A DNA stretch of 64,000 nt from Rutidosis leptorrhynchoides. Its lineage: Eukaryota > Streptophyta > Magnoliopsida > Asterales > Asteraceae. Shown here piece by piece: positions 1-11,534 of the stretch (positions within the stretch are counted from its first letter, which is position 1; each line of letters begins with the position of its first letter). The stretch lies in assembly GCF_046630445.1 (NCBI RefSeq), contig NC_092339.1:73787501-73851500 (forward strand), written 5' to 3'. A model generated the notes under the pieces. It saw nothing but the letters and a program-made list of their open reading frames with translations, ran no database searches and was not told where the DNA came from. The translations under genes were made by a program, and so were the position numbers.

Positions 1-41
<41 letters not shown>

Positions 42-566
42 TATATATGAAAATTTGATATGTATAAATTGTTATATTATTATAATTATTAATATTATTA
101 TTATCAATAATATTATTAAAAGTAGTATTATTAATAATATTATTGTTATCATTTTATTTAGATTATTATTAGTAAACTCATTAAAAATTATCAATTTTAT
201 AATTGTTAGGATCACTACTAATTATTATTATTATTAATACAATTAATATTTTTTATGGATATTATTATCATTATTATTATTTCTATTATTATTATTATTA
301 ATGTTAGCATTTTTATTATTAGTAAATCTATTATTATAAATCAGTATTATTAATTAATTAGTATTAATATTATTAATATTAATATATTTATTAATTATTA
401 ATATATATTATAAAATATAATAAATGGTACGAGTTTGGTAACCATAACCATCAAAACTGTTTTCCATTTTTGTTTATGTCGGGAGTTGATACAGTTCTAA
501 TTCAATCACACTTGAAAACAGGAATTTACTTGTTATATTTATAGTGTACTGCAATTGTAAAAAAAA

Positions 567-569
<3 letters not shown>

Positions 570-648
<79 letters not shown>
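570..648. repeat. (TA)n microsatellite in A 5' LTR
   Basis: Perfect TA dinucleotide tract after an A run. The matching tract in the 3' LTR is at 8524-8609 with a different length. Confidence 0.97.
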
Positions 649-650
<2 letters not shown>

Positions 651-1213
651 CGTACGCTGTTCTTGAGCTGTGAGTACCAAAACTTCGAATTCAATTCATT
701 CTTCGAAATTAAAAGTGCAGAAGGAACATAAATACAGTTGTGATTCTTTCTGTAAAATTCTACATCTTAATTCGTAAAATCAAAGGTGAATTTTGGAGTC
801 AAAGTTCTTATTTAAAAAGTCAAACTTTTTGTTCATCAAGAAATTCGATGTTGTGTTGATGTTTCAGGATTAATTGATGATTCTAATACATTCCATTAAT
901 GATTTTTAAGATCTTTCATGATGATATCTGGGTCTCAAAACGTTTCAAAATAAAAATCAAATTTTTTTTTGTTCTTCGTAAACTGAAGATACAGCAGTTT
1001 TTTTTTATTTTTTTTTCATTTAACTGATAAATATCATCAACCACTATCAGTTGTTTCCGATTCATTTATATATCCTAACTCAAACTCCCAACTTGCTGTA
1101 TTGATTTAGTTTGATAAATTGGTCGATTGATTTGATAAAGAAGAAGAAGAAGGAGAAACAAAATAGATATAGGTTATGTATTTTATTACGGGGTATAGTA
1201 ACAGAAAAACAAA

Positions 1214-1277
1214 GGCAGTGGTGTGGTTAAGTGTGCTTGTGTGTGAGCGAGAGGTTGAGAGTTCGAGTCCTGGCAGC
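1214..1277 (+). other. tRNA-like pol III A-box/B-box module in A 5' LTR
   Basis: An A-box-like GTGGTGTGGTTAAGTGTG is followed about 35 bp later by a B-box-like GAGTTCGAGTCC. A run of 11 T (1285-1295), a possible pol III terminator, follows within 10 bp. The acceptor and T stems do not pair convincingly, so this is a tRNA-derived or tRNA-like segment and not a functional tRNA gene. Similar modules lie on the sense strand of other LTRs of this type in the window. Confidence 0.55.
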
Positions 1278-2095
1278 GGCGTTCTTTTTTTTTTTGAGCT
1301 TCTCTTCAAAGGTTGTAACCCTTTATTTTTTATTATTATTATTATTAATGTTGTTATTATTATTATTATTGCTATTGTTATATTATTATTATTGCTATTA
1401 TTATTGGTTATGTGTGTATCATTGTGTTAATTATTATTATCATGAATATTAATGTTATAGGTATTATTATCATTATCATTAACATAACTAATATTATTAT
1501 TATTATTATCGGTGTTATTACTATTATGAAAATGATAAATGTTATTACTCCTAATATTTAGAAATATCATTATTATTAATCAAATTAAGAGTATTATCAT
1601 AATCGTTATCATTAGTATAAGTGTTATAAATATCATTAGGATTATTATTATTATTATCACTATTATAATTATGACTATTGCTATTATCATTACTATTATT
1701 TTCATAAAAATTAGTATTAATATCATTCTAAATTTATTAGTATTATCATTATGTATTATTATTGTCAATATCATTATGATCAATATAATTAGATAATGAT
1801 AAGTAGTAATCTTAATAATATGAGTATCATTATTATTATATTATTAAAAATTATTATCTTAACTATTATTAGTATTAAAATTTGCTATTAATATTATTAT
1901 TATTAGTATTTTTATTACCATTATTATCAGATACAATTTTCATTACTATTATTAATATTATTTTACCAAATAATCATTATGTATATAAAAACATTTATAA
2001 GTAACAATACATATAAGTATGTACTAATGATATTAATGACTTTTACATAAATATACATATATAACAAATTAATATCTATTTTATACATAATACTA

Positions 2096-2222
<127 letters not shown>

Positions 2223-3318
2223 GTAACTATATAGATAATAAGAAATTTGAATATATACACATAACCTAACAACATTAATATTCCCATATATAAAATGAAA
2301 ATATATATAATGAAACTTACTAATTTATTAAATTTATAAATTACATCACAAATAATAATACGTATATTTGATCGATTTCAATTACGTATGTTAACATATA
2401 TACAAATGATATAGGTTCGTGAATCCGAGGCCAACCCTGCATTGTTCAATATTGTCATATGTATTTTTACTACAAAATACATTAGGTGAGTTTCATTTGC
2501 CTTTTTACCCTTTATATTTTTGGGCTGAGAATACATGCGCAATTTTTTATAAATGTTTTACGAAATAGACACAAGTACGTGAAACTACATTCTATGGTTG
2601 AATTATCGAAATCGAATATGCCCTTTTTATTAAGTCTGGTAATCTAAGAATTAGGGAACAGACACCCTAATTGACGCGAACTCTAAAGATAGATCTATCG
2701 GGCCCAACAAGCCCCATCCAAAGTACCGGATGCTTTAGTACTTCAAAATTTAAATCATGTCCGAAGGAGGATCCCGGAATGATAGGGATATTCTTATATG
2801 CATATTGTGAATGTCGGTTACCAGGTGTTCAATCCATATGAATGATATTTTTGTCTCTATGCATAGGACGTATGTTTATGAGAAATGGAAATATGAAATC
2901 TTGTGGTCTATTAAAATTATGAAATGATTATTTATGTTAAACTAATGAACTCACCAACCTTTTGGTTGACACTTTAAAGCATGTTTATTCTCAGGTACGA
3001 AAGAAATCTTCCGCTATGCATTTGCTCATATTAGAGACATTACTTGAAGTCATTTATGACATATTTCAAAAGAGGTTGCATTCGAGTTGTTGAGTTCATC
3101 AAGATTATTTAAAGTCAATTATAGTTACATATATTATGAAATAGTATGCCTGCCGTCAACTTTCGATGTAATGAAAGATTGTCTTTTCAAAAACGAATGC
3201 AATGTTTGTAAAATGTATCATATAGAGGTCAAGTACCTCGCGATGTAATCAACTGTTGTGAATCGCTTATAATCGATATGGACTTCTTCCGGATGGATTA
3301 AGACGAGTCTCTACAGTT

Positions 3319-3330
3319 GGTATCAGAGCG
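3319..3330 (+). other. Primer binding site of element A (initiator Met-tRNA type)
   Basis: TGGTATCAGAGC lies 2 bp downstream of the LTR end. This is the classic plant LTR-retrotransposon primer site complementary to the 3' end of initiator tRNA-Met. Confidence 0.92.
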
Positions 3331-3425
3331 GTGGTCATAGCGAACCAGGTCTTGCATTAGTGTGTCTAACTAGTAGTCGTTAGGATGCATTAGTGAGTCT
3401 GGACTTCGACCTGGTCTGCATGTCA
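3331..3425 (+). promoter_or_regulatory. Conserved leader after the primer site (candidate packaging region)
   Basis: This ~95 bp leader is close to identical in stretches to the leader of chromovirus C (14803-14895) and those of B and D. It contains two copies of GCATTAGTGWGTCT (3354-3367 and 3387-3400). Conservation between elements whose interiors otherwise differ suggests a cis-acting RNA function, for example packaging or dimerisation. The function is inferred. Confidence 0.45.
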
Positions 3426-3701
3426 AAAAGTTTTGCTTATCATTTTGTGTCGTAAATTATTTGCTTATCATCCTTAAAGTCTAGACACGTCTTACTGCCC
3501 CTATTGCATAGACAGTGTATAGATAAATTCATATCTTAGCGTATCTGTTATTGTTACCTTTGCCTGACAGCTTCCGTAGATTCCTCCGTAACTTATGGTA
3601 TTTTAGTATTATATATGCAAATGTAAATTATGTATTGCAGGGTACTAATCTACATTCTATAATCTATTTCTTATCCAAAATCCTTCATCTGATCGTACGA
3701 G

Positions 3702-4257
3702 ATGAATCCCTCAACCAGTTCGAATTCCTCGGATTCCGACAGCTATCCCGATATGGAGTTTCACCTAAGCTCCTAAAGCAGTGTCACCAGAATGAATCAA
3801 CCAATTCATCTGATGGGTTCGTAGCCTTCTCAATCAATGGAGACGCGAAGAAGGCGATCACTTCCACCAATCGAATTTACCTCTTGGCGATGAACCTGAA
3901 GCACTTACCGGTGAACCTGTTCGTAATACTATTTTCTCTCTCATTTTCCGAATATCTATCCAAGATTATATTCTATCTAAAATTCTAAACCTTATTCATC
4001 CGCTCGTTTCGACCGACAATCATCCCGGAATAATATAAGAAGTCAACGAGCTTCGCGCCCGAGTTGTAGCCTTGGAAAAATATGGTGCAAAATATACCAG
4101 CTTCAGCAACATCACCGACACCAATAGTACCATCAGTAACAGCACCCGTACCATCAACAATCCATGCCTCAACATCACATACTATACCTCGAGTCTAATC
4201 ATCGTTCTACGTATTGTTCTACCTCATTTATCTTCGTTCGGCATGGCGATTAGGTAA
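3702..4257 (+). pseudogene. Degenerate copy of the element-encoded 168-residue protein seen in element B
   Basis: The region starts with an ATG and a Ser/Asp-rich head (NSSDSDS) matching the SSSDSED head of the B protein. It then continues through several stops and frame changes. Recognisable patches include LTGEPVRNT in one frame and EVNELRARVVALE, the coiled-coil part, in another, ending in a Thr/Ser/Asn-rich tail. The order of patches is the same as in the intact B copy at 36543-37049. The protein family is not recognised. It sits where the first ORF of the autonomous elements C and D sits, downstream of the conserved leader. Confidence 0.6.
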
Positions 4258-5931
4258 TCTCTAATATTTTAGAGATTATGTATTCTAATTCTAACAGTAA
4301 ATCAAATGAGTTTAATATCATATTGACTCATTAAATCCATGATTATATCTGAAGAAAATATATATGTATATATATTTTTATAAAGATTGTAATTAAAAAT
4401 TCTTTTGAACAAACTGTTAATGGTGAAAATATTTTAACGGGTAGGTAATACCAGAGGAATATTTAGATTTCACCTTAATAAGTTACACTGTACATTCTCC
4501 GAATCTGATTCAACAGTCATTTACTATCCTACTTATAACCACCGATATACGTATTCGTTCACCGTAGAATAATCATTTTCATTCAATTTCATATTTGGAT
4601 TTTGATTTATCAGAATCCAACAAGTGGCATAATGAAGAAAACATTTGACAAAATAAAATTTATTAGAAACAAACAAATTAACTATGAGAAACTTTGTTAA
4701 GAATCCACGCTAACTGTTCCTAGCTAATTGTTCCTAGCTAACTGATTACATTTTATTCGCAATTTACATTCTTGCAATTGTATTTATCGTCATTTAATTT
4801 CTGTTATTTACTTTACGCACTTTATTTATCGTTATTTAATTTCTGTTATTTATTTTACGCACTTTAAATATCGGGACACGCATACAAGGTTTTAACATAT
4901 CATATTGACGCATCTATATATATTATTTGGAATCACCATAGACACTCTATATGCAGTAATGATCGAGTTCTCTATACAGGGTTGAGGTTGATTCTATAAT
5001 AATATATATAGTTTGAGTTGTGATCGAGTCTGAGACATGTACACGGGTCACGATACGTATTAATTAATTCGAATATTATATATTAAACTATATATGAATT
5101 ATTGGACTGTCAACTGTGGACTATCGACTGTGGATTAATAATATTGGACAATTAAAATGAATTAAAATATTGATTATAACATATGAAACTAAACACTTCT
5201 TCAAGTTGCCACTTGATTTCGTCTTAAACATCATTTGTATCTTCACGATTACATTCTGCGTTCAAACCTTTCATGATTCTTGAAAACACCTCAATCGAGA
5301 GGATGAACCAACGACACTTCATCTACAGAAGGAAAGATTTATGCATATAGTTATACACCTGAAAAACTCTCGGAAACTGAGTAAACGTTTAACACGTAGT
5401 TGTGCCAATTCCTTTAGTGTTATTATTACCCAAAATAACTCTGCAGTTCTTTTTCAAAATAGCCAATTTTGTCACAGCTCCAGCAAGACAACTTCGACTT
5501 TTCATTCGAAACAACTTTATTATAACTTTGAAATATATGCAAACTCTTTTATTGTTACCGGGGAACCTTTTATATTTCATCTTATTACCAGCAGACGTAC
5601 CAGCAACCTCGTTGCTCTTTGGGCTTAAATCCCTCCGACAAATCACTACATTTATCTATTGAAGTCTCATCATATTCTCATCTGTATCTTGTAACAAGAA
5701 TTGCCATACCAATTACCGGGAATCAGCAAATCTGTATTGTGAATCTCGCAACGTTTCCACATCAACAGTTATATGTATCCATATAAAATTTATCTCTTAG
5801 AACTATGATCTTCCATTCTGAAATTCTGAAAAGCACCCAGTCTGCGAATATATACTCTGAATGTTGAAAAAGCTGAATGAAGCAGCAGAAACCATAGACA
5901 ACCATAAACGACCTTAATCATCGGAAGTTTA

Positions 5932-6108
5932 ATGATAAAGAATAGTATGATGGAAAAGCTCAGAAAAGTTGGAACTGGAAAACGGATTGAGCTAACCATG
6001 GAGGAGACCAAGGACAAATACAAGGACCATACCATATATTCAAAGAATCTAGGAAATTCTGGATCCGATGAAACCTTCAACGAATATCTTGCTCCGTACT
6101 CATGTTAA
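5932..6108 (+). CDS. Small conserved element ORF, 58 residues, unknown (possible gag remnant)
   Basis: An ATG-started frame whose product is rich in Lys and Glu. About 37 of the last 47 residues match the corresponding frame of element B on the minus strand (34762-34926), including IELTMEETKDKYKD versus IELTMKETKDKYKD and GNSGSDE. Its spacing is reminiscent of the EYTxRFxELA helix of Ty3/gypsy gag cores, so it may be a surviving gag piece. That link is weak. It could also be ordinary conserved interior DNA that happens to be open. Confidence 0.35.
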   Translation: MIKNSMMEKLRKVGTGKRIELTMEETKDKYKDHTIYSKNLGNSGSDETFNEYLAPYSC

Positions 6109-6355
6109 AATCTTGCGGAAAATCTTCCTCATCAACTATCGAACTTAGAAATTCCAAAATATCATCATAAATATCTTCGATATTTCTGAAGATATTTTCA
6201 TAAATATTCTCGTCCAAAATTATTTAATCTCTTCGTGCTATCAGTATTACATCATATAGAAACTGTTAGTTTCTATATTCTGTAAACTTTCGAGCTTAAA
6301 TTATTTATGTTATTGAAGTAATGTTGGGAATTCATGCATGGGTTAGTATAATATA

Positions 6356-6541
6356 ATGACACTTGATCAACGTGATTATATTACAGTAAGTCATGCTGAG
6401 TTTCTAATGGAACGTGATGATTCACAGATCATAACGTCATCATGTGCCATGTTACATGACTCGTTCATTCTACTTCACCTCCGAACATATCAAGAAAATA
6501 TATTCTTGATAGTTCTATTCTCAGTGATTCTGGTAATTTGA
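6356..6541 (+). CDS. Short ORF with an unusually conserved first 54 bp, unknown
   Basis: It starts ATGACACTTGATCAACG and encodes MTLDQRDYITVSHAEFLM before diverging. The first 54 bases are identical to the corresponding place in element B (34512 downward, minus strand). The B copy then runs to a stop after 42 residues, while A reaches 61 residues with a hydrophobic tail. Flanking interior sequence of A and B is much less conserved. The block could encode a small peptide or be a cis-acting nucleic-acid signal. Confidence 0.35.
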   Translation: MTLDQRDYITVSHAEFLMERDDSQIITSSCAMLHDSFILLHLRTYQENIFLIVLFSVILVI

Positions 6542-6596
6542 CAAATCAAATCGTGCCATTACGATTTCCTTCTTAGAACATTAACAATGTTCATTC

Positions 6597-6692
6597 CGAA
6601 GTTTATATCTGCGAATTCTAAACCATTACAAGCGGTGCTTAATCGCAAGAAGAAGAAACGAAGGGACAAAGCTCCGAAATAGAAATTGGGGT
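6597..6692 (+). other. Short Lys/Arg-rich open frame in A interior
   Basis: An ATG-started 31-residue frame ends in a strongly basic stretch (NRKKKKRRDKAPK), like a nuclear localisation or nucleic-acid-binding tail. The B counterpart near 34230-34300 keeps MFIRNS and a charged tail but not the same basic run. It could be a leftover gag C-terminus or chance. Confidence 0.2.
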
Positions 6693-7373
6693 ATAAATCG
6701 CATTAAATAAAAGAGAGCATTAACTGGGGATGACAATGATTATGGAAAACAGAAGAAATGACTTCAAAATATAAGGGAGAATATAAAGCCCGATAACAAC
6801 ACATAAATTACAAACCGTGTATCGCAACATAAAGACACGGGAGAATTAAAAACAATATAACACCAAGGGCGAAGTGGAAGAAAATAGAATCCTCCTGTGG
6901 AAATTGGAAAAGGAGAATGAATTTTGCGATAGCCAGGATAAGGACAAGGATTAGAACGGAATTAAGCATTTTCACAATCTTTTGGATGTATGAACTAAGA
7001 AAGAAAGTATATGAATGGTAAGAATAATGGAACGGAAGAGCTTAATTTATAATGGAAATATCAGACAGAGTAATCGAGACATATCACCGTATTTAATTAT
7101 AGAGATCTTAATCTCCTTATTCGCCGAATAATCAAATCTCTTAGATTTCAAAGATTTTCTTTAAATCCCTTGAATTCCGGAATTCAATCGCGACTACGTC
7201 AAAAGTTATGGAAAATCTCCATTTCTTCATCTCGGTCTTTTGTGATAATTTCATTCATACGCTTCGATTAATCGAATCATTTTATCCATATAACTTAATG
7301 ATGATAAAACTCAATTTATCAACTCATATTCGTCATGAAAACATTTTTATTGTTAACCATGACCACCTCACTC

Positions 7374-7409
7374 AAATTTCGGGATGAAATTTCTTTAACG
7401 GGTAGGTAC
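7374..7409 (+). other. Polypurine tract region of element A
   Basis: AAATTTCGGGATGAAATTTC then TTTAACGGGTAGGTAC lies directly before the 3' LTR. The same block precedes the 3' LTR of B, C, D and E with one or two changes. It contains an AAATTTCG/CGAAATTT inverted repeat with one mismatch here. Confidence 0.8.
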
Positions 7410-7941
7410 TGTAATGACCCGGGAATTTCCGACCAAATTTAAACTTAATCTTTATACGATTTCGACATGATAAGCAAAGTCTATTAAACCGAGTTCCAAA
7501 TTGTTTGAACGATTCTTTATGAATGCATTTGACCTTCGACCATTCCCGATGATTCACGAACAATTGTTTGTAAATAAATATGTATTTATAAATATAAATG
7601 TAAGTGTAAACAATAAACATAAAATATAATTTAAACAATTGAATTAGCTATGCAAAATAAGATTCAAAATAATTAAGTATAATTTAAAATGAATAAATAT
7701 ACATGTATATATGATTGATATTAAAAATTATTACATTGTAATATATAAATATTAAATATCCAAATATATTATTAAATAGAATAATTAATGCATAAGTAAT
7801 AAAACGTAAAGTTAATATATTATATGTAAATACAAGTCAAGGTATAAATGTTATATTATGATCATTACTTTCATTATTATTAGTAATAGTAACATTAATA
7901 TTTGTATTATTAATAACACTATGTCTAATATAAAATATATA

Positions 7942-7951
<10 letters not shown>

Positions 7952-7996
<45 letters not shown>
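7952..7996. repeat. (TA)n microsatellite in A 3' LTR
   Basis: TA tract matching the one at the window start. Confidence 0.95.
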
Positions 7997-8000
<4 letters not shown>

Positions 8001-8515
8001 ATTCGATATGTATAAGTTGTTATATTATTATAATTATTAATATTATTATTATCAATAATATTATTATAAGTAGTATTATTAATAATATTATTGTTATCAT
8101 TTTATTTGGATTATTATTAGTAAACTTATTAAAAATTATCAATTTTATGATTGTTAGGATCACTACTAATTATTATTATTATTAATACAATTAATATTTT
8201 TTATGGATATTATTATCATTATTATTATTTCTATTATTATTATTAATGTTAATATTTTTATTATTAGTAAATCTATTATTATAAATCAGTATTATTAATT
8301 AATTAGTATTAATATTATTAATATTAATATATTTATTAATTATTAATATATATTATAAAATATAATAAATGGTACGAGTTTGGTAACCATAACCATCAAA
8401 ACTGTTTTCCATTTTTGTTTATGTCGGGAGTTGATACAGTTCTAATTCAATCACACTTGAAAACAGGAATTTACTTGTTATATTTATAGTGTACTGCAAT
8501 TGTAAAAAAAAAAAA

Positions 8516-8523
<8 letters not shown>

Positions 8524-8609
<86 letters not shown>
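8524..8609. repeat. (TA)n microsatellite in A 3' LTR
   Basis: TA tract following an A run, matching 570-648. Confidence 0.95.
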
Positions 8610-8611
<2 letters not shown>

Positions 8612-9175
8612 CGTACGCTGTTCTTGAGCTGTGAGTACCAAAACTTAGAATTCAATTCATTCTTCGAAATTAAAAGTGCAGAAGGAACATAAATACAGTT
8701 GTGATTCTTTCTGTAAAATTTTACATCTTAATTCGTAAAATCAAAGGTGAATTTTGGAGTCAAAGTTCTTATTTAAAAAGTCAAACTTTTTATTCATCAA
8801 GAAATTCGATGTTGTGTTGATGTTTCAGGATCAATTGATGATTCTAATACATTCCATTAATGATTTTTAAGATCTTTCATGAAGATATCTGGGTCTCAAA
8901 ACGTTTCAAAATAAAAATCAAATTTTTTTTTCGTTCTTCGTAAACTGAAGATACAGCAGTTTTTTTTTGTTTTTTTTTCGTTTAACTGATAAATATCATC
9001 AACCACTATCAGTTGTTTCCGATTCATTTATATATCCTAACTCAAACTCCTAACTTGCTGTATTGATTTAGTTTGATAAATTGGTCGATTGATTTGATAA
9101 AGAAGAAGAAGAAGGAGAAACAAAATAGATATAGGTTATGTATTTTATTACGGGGTATAGTAACAGAAAAACAAA

Positions 9176-9237
9176 GGCAGCGGTGTGGTTAAGTGTGCTT
9201 GTGTGAGCGAGAGGTTGAGAGTTCGAGTCCCGGCAGC
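9176..9237 (+). other. tRNA-like pol III A-box/B-box module in A 3' LTR
   Basis: Second copy of the module at 1214-1277, with a short deletion in the loop between the boxes and the B-box-like GAGTTCGAGTCCCGG. A T run of at least ten (from about 9245) follows. It differs from the first copy at a few positions only. Confidence 0.55.
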
Positions 9238-10061
9238 GGCGTTCTTTTTTTTTTTTGAGCTTCTCTTCAAAGGTTGTAACCTTTTATTTTTTATTATTAT
9301 TATTATTAATGTTATTATTATTATTATTATTATTGCTATTATTATATTATTATTATTGTTATTATTATTGGTCATGTGTGTATCATTGTGTTAATTATTA
9401 TTATCACGAATATTAATGTTATAGGTATTATTATCATTATCATTAACATAACTAATATTATTATTATTATTATCGGTGTTATTACTATTATGAAAATGAT
9501 AAATGTTATTACTCCTATTATTTAGAAATATCATTATTATTAATCAAATTAAGAGTATTATCATAATCGTTATCATTAGTATAAGTGTTATAAATATCAT
9601 TAGGATTATTATTATTATTATCACTATTATGATTATGACTATTGCTATTATCATTACTATTATTTTCATAAAAATTAGTATTAATATCATTCTAAATTTA
9701 TTAGTATTATCATTATGTATTATTATTGTCAATATCATTATGATCAATATAATTAGATAATGATAAGTAGTAATCTTAATAATATGAGTATCATTATTAT
9801 TATATTATTAAAAATTATTATCCTAACTATTATTAGTAATAAAATTTGCTATAAATATTATTATTATTAGTATTTTTATTATCATTATTATCAGATACAA
9901 TTTTCATTACTATTATTAATATTATTTTACCAAATAATCATTATGTATATAAAAACATTTATAAGTAACAATACATATAAGTATGTACTAATGATATTAA
10001 TGACTTTTACATAAATATACATATATACAAATTAATATCTATTTTATACATAATACTAATC

Positions 10062-10099
<38 letters not shown>

Positions 10100-11174
10100 A
10101 GAAATTTGAATATATACACATAACCTAACAACATTAATATTCCCATATATAAAATGAAAATATATATAATGAAACTTACTAATTTATTAAATTTATAAAT
10201 TACATCACAAATAATAATACGTATATTTGATCGATTTCAATTACGTATGTTAACATATATACAAATGATATAGGTTCGTGAATCCGAGGCCAACCCTACA
10301 TTGTTCAATATTGTCATATGTATTTTTACTACAAAATACATTAGGTGTGTTTCATTTGCCTTTTTACCCTTTATATTTTTGGGCTGAGAATACAAGCGCA
10401 ATTTTTTATAAATGTTTTACGAAATAGACACAAGTACGTGAAACTACATTCTATGGTTGAATTATCGAAATCGAATATGCCCTTTTTATTAAGTCTGGTA
10501 ATCTAAGAATTAGGGAACAGACACCCTAATTGACGCGAACTCTAAAGATAGATCTATCGGGCCCAACAAGCCCCATCCAAAGTACCGGATGCTTTAGTAC
10601 TTCAAAATTTAAATCATGTCCAAAGGAGGATCCCGGAATGATGGGGATATTCTTATATGCATATTGTGAATGTCGGTTACCAGGTGTTCAATCCATATGA
10701 ATGATATTTTTGTCTCTATGCATGGGACGTATGTTTATGAGAAATGGAAATATGAAATCTTGTGGTCTATTAAAATTATGAAATGATTATTTATGTTAAA
10801 CTAATGAACTCACCAACCTTTTGGTTGACACTTTAAAGCATGTTTATTCTCATGTACGAAAGAAATCTTCCGCTGTGCATTTGCTCATATTAGAGACATT
10901 ACTTGAAGTCATTCATGACATATTTCAAAAGACATTGCATTCGAGTCGTTGAGTTCATCAAGATTATTTAAAGTCAATTATAGTTACATATATTATGAAA
11001 TAGTATGCCTGCCGTCAACTTTCGATGTAATGAAAGATTGTCTTTTCAAAAACGAATGCAATGTTTGTAAAATGTATCATATAGAGGTCAAGTACCTCAC
11101 GATGTAATCAACTGTTGTGAATCGCTTATAATCGATATGGACTTCGTCCGGATGGATTAGGACGGGTCTCTACA

Positions 11175-11529
11175 ATGATGTTGGCGGGGTGGCTAAGTGA
11201 TTAAGTCCACCTTTAATAACGGTAGTTGATCAGAAGGCCCCATACAAGGTTGTAGGTACCAGTTTATGAAGAACTAACCTGTAAACCTTAGAAGTCGAGG
11301 ATTGATGATTGTAGCTACGTATTGTAGGTTGTGTGTGTTCTTTAGATAGATGACTAGGGTATATATAGGAAAACCCTAATTCTAGAACCGTCCTAGATAA
11401 TGATAATCCCTTCCATAACAAGCTCCCCCAAATCTCGGATGTAATTATGGAAAAGATATTCAGACTTGATAGCCAAGTAACTGCCATACCGGGAACAAAT
11501 GTATTCAATACGCTACCGCATACCGCATA
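11175..11529. other. Unassigned DNA between elements A and C
   Basis: No credible ORF. It contains GGCGGGGTGGCTAAGTG, resembling a tRNA A-box head, and further right a TATA-like GGTATATATAGG followed by AAACCCTAATTCTAG. It was originally continuous with 24621 onward, before C inserted at GTAAG. The left edge abuts the LTR of A. It may be a fragment of another transposon, but I cannot name it. Confidence 0.4.
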
Positions 11530-11534
11530 GTAAG
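11530..11534. other. Target-site duplication of element C, left copy (GTAAG)
   Basis: GTAAG precedes the 5' LTR and recurs at 24616-24620 directly after the 3' LTR. Confidence 0.9.

Larger units (their letters stand above)
7410..11174 (+). repeat. 3' LTR of element A (3765 bp)
   Basis: It starts TGTAATGACCC and ends CTCTACA (TG...CA). It matches 1-3316 throughout except for TA tract lengths and scattered substitutions. It holds a tRNA-like module at 9176-9237 and the block GATAGATCTATCGGGCC near 10550 that is shared with the LTRs of C and D. Confidence 0.93.

Noticed and set aside
474..680. Open frames reading Tyr-Ile repeats (also at 2093-2287, 8419-8655, 35684-35948, 61132-61380, 62442-62836)
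   Set aside because: They only translate TA dinucleotide tracts.
1539..1796. Ile-rich 60-85 residue frames in both strands of the A LTRs (also 9503-9760 and 39162-39350)
   Set aside because: They come from ATT/ATC trinucleotide-rich DNA and are present on both strands; no coding signal.
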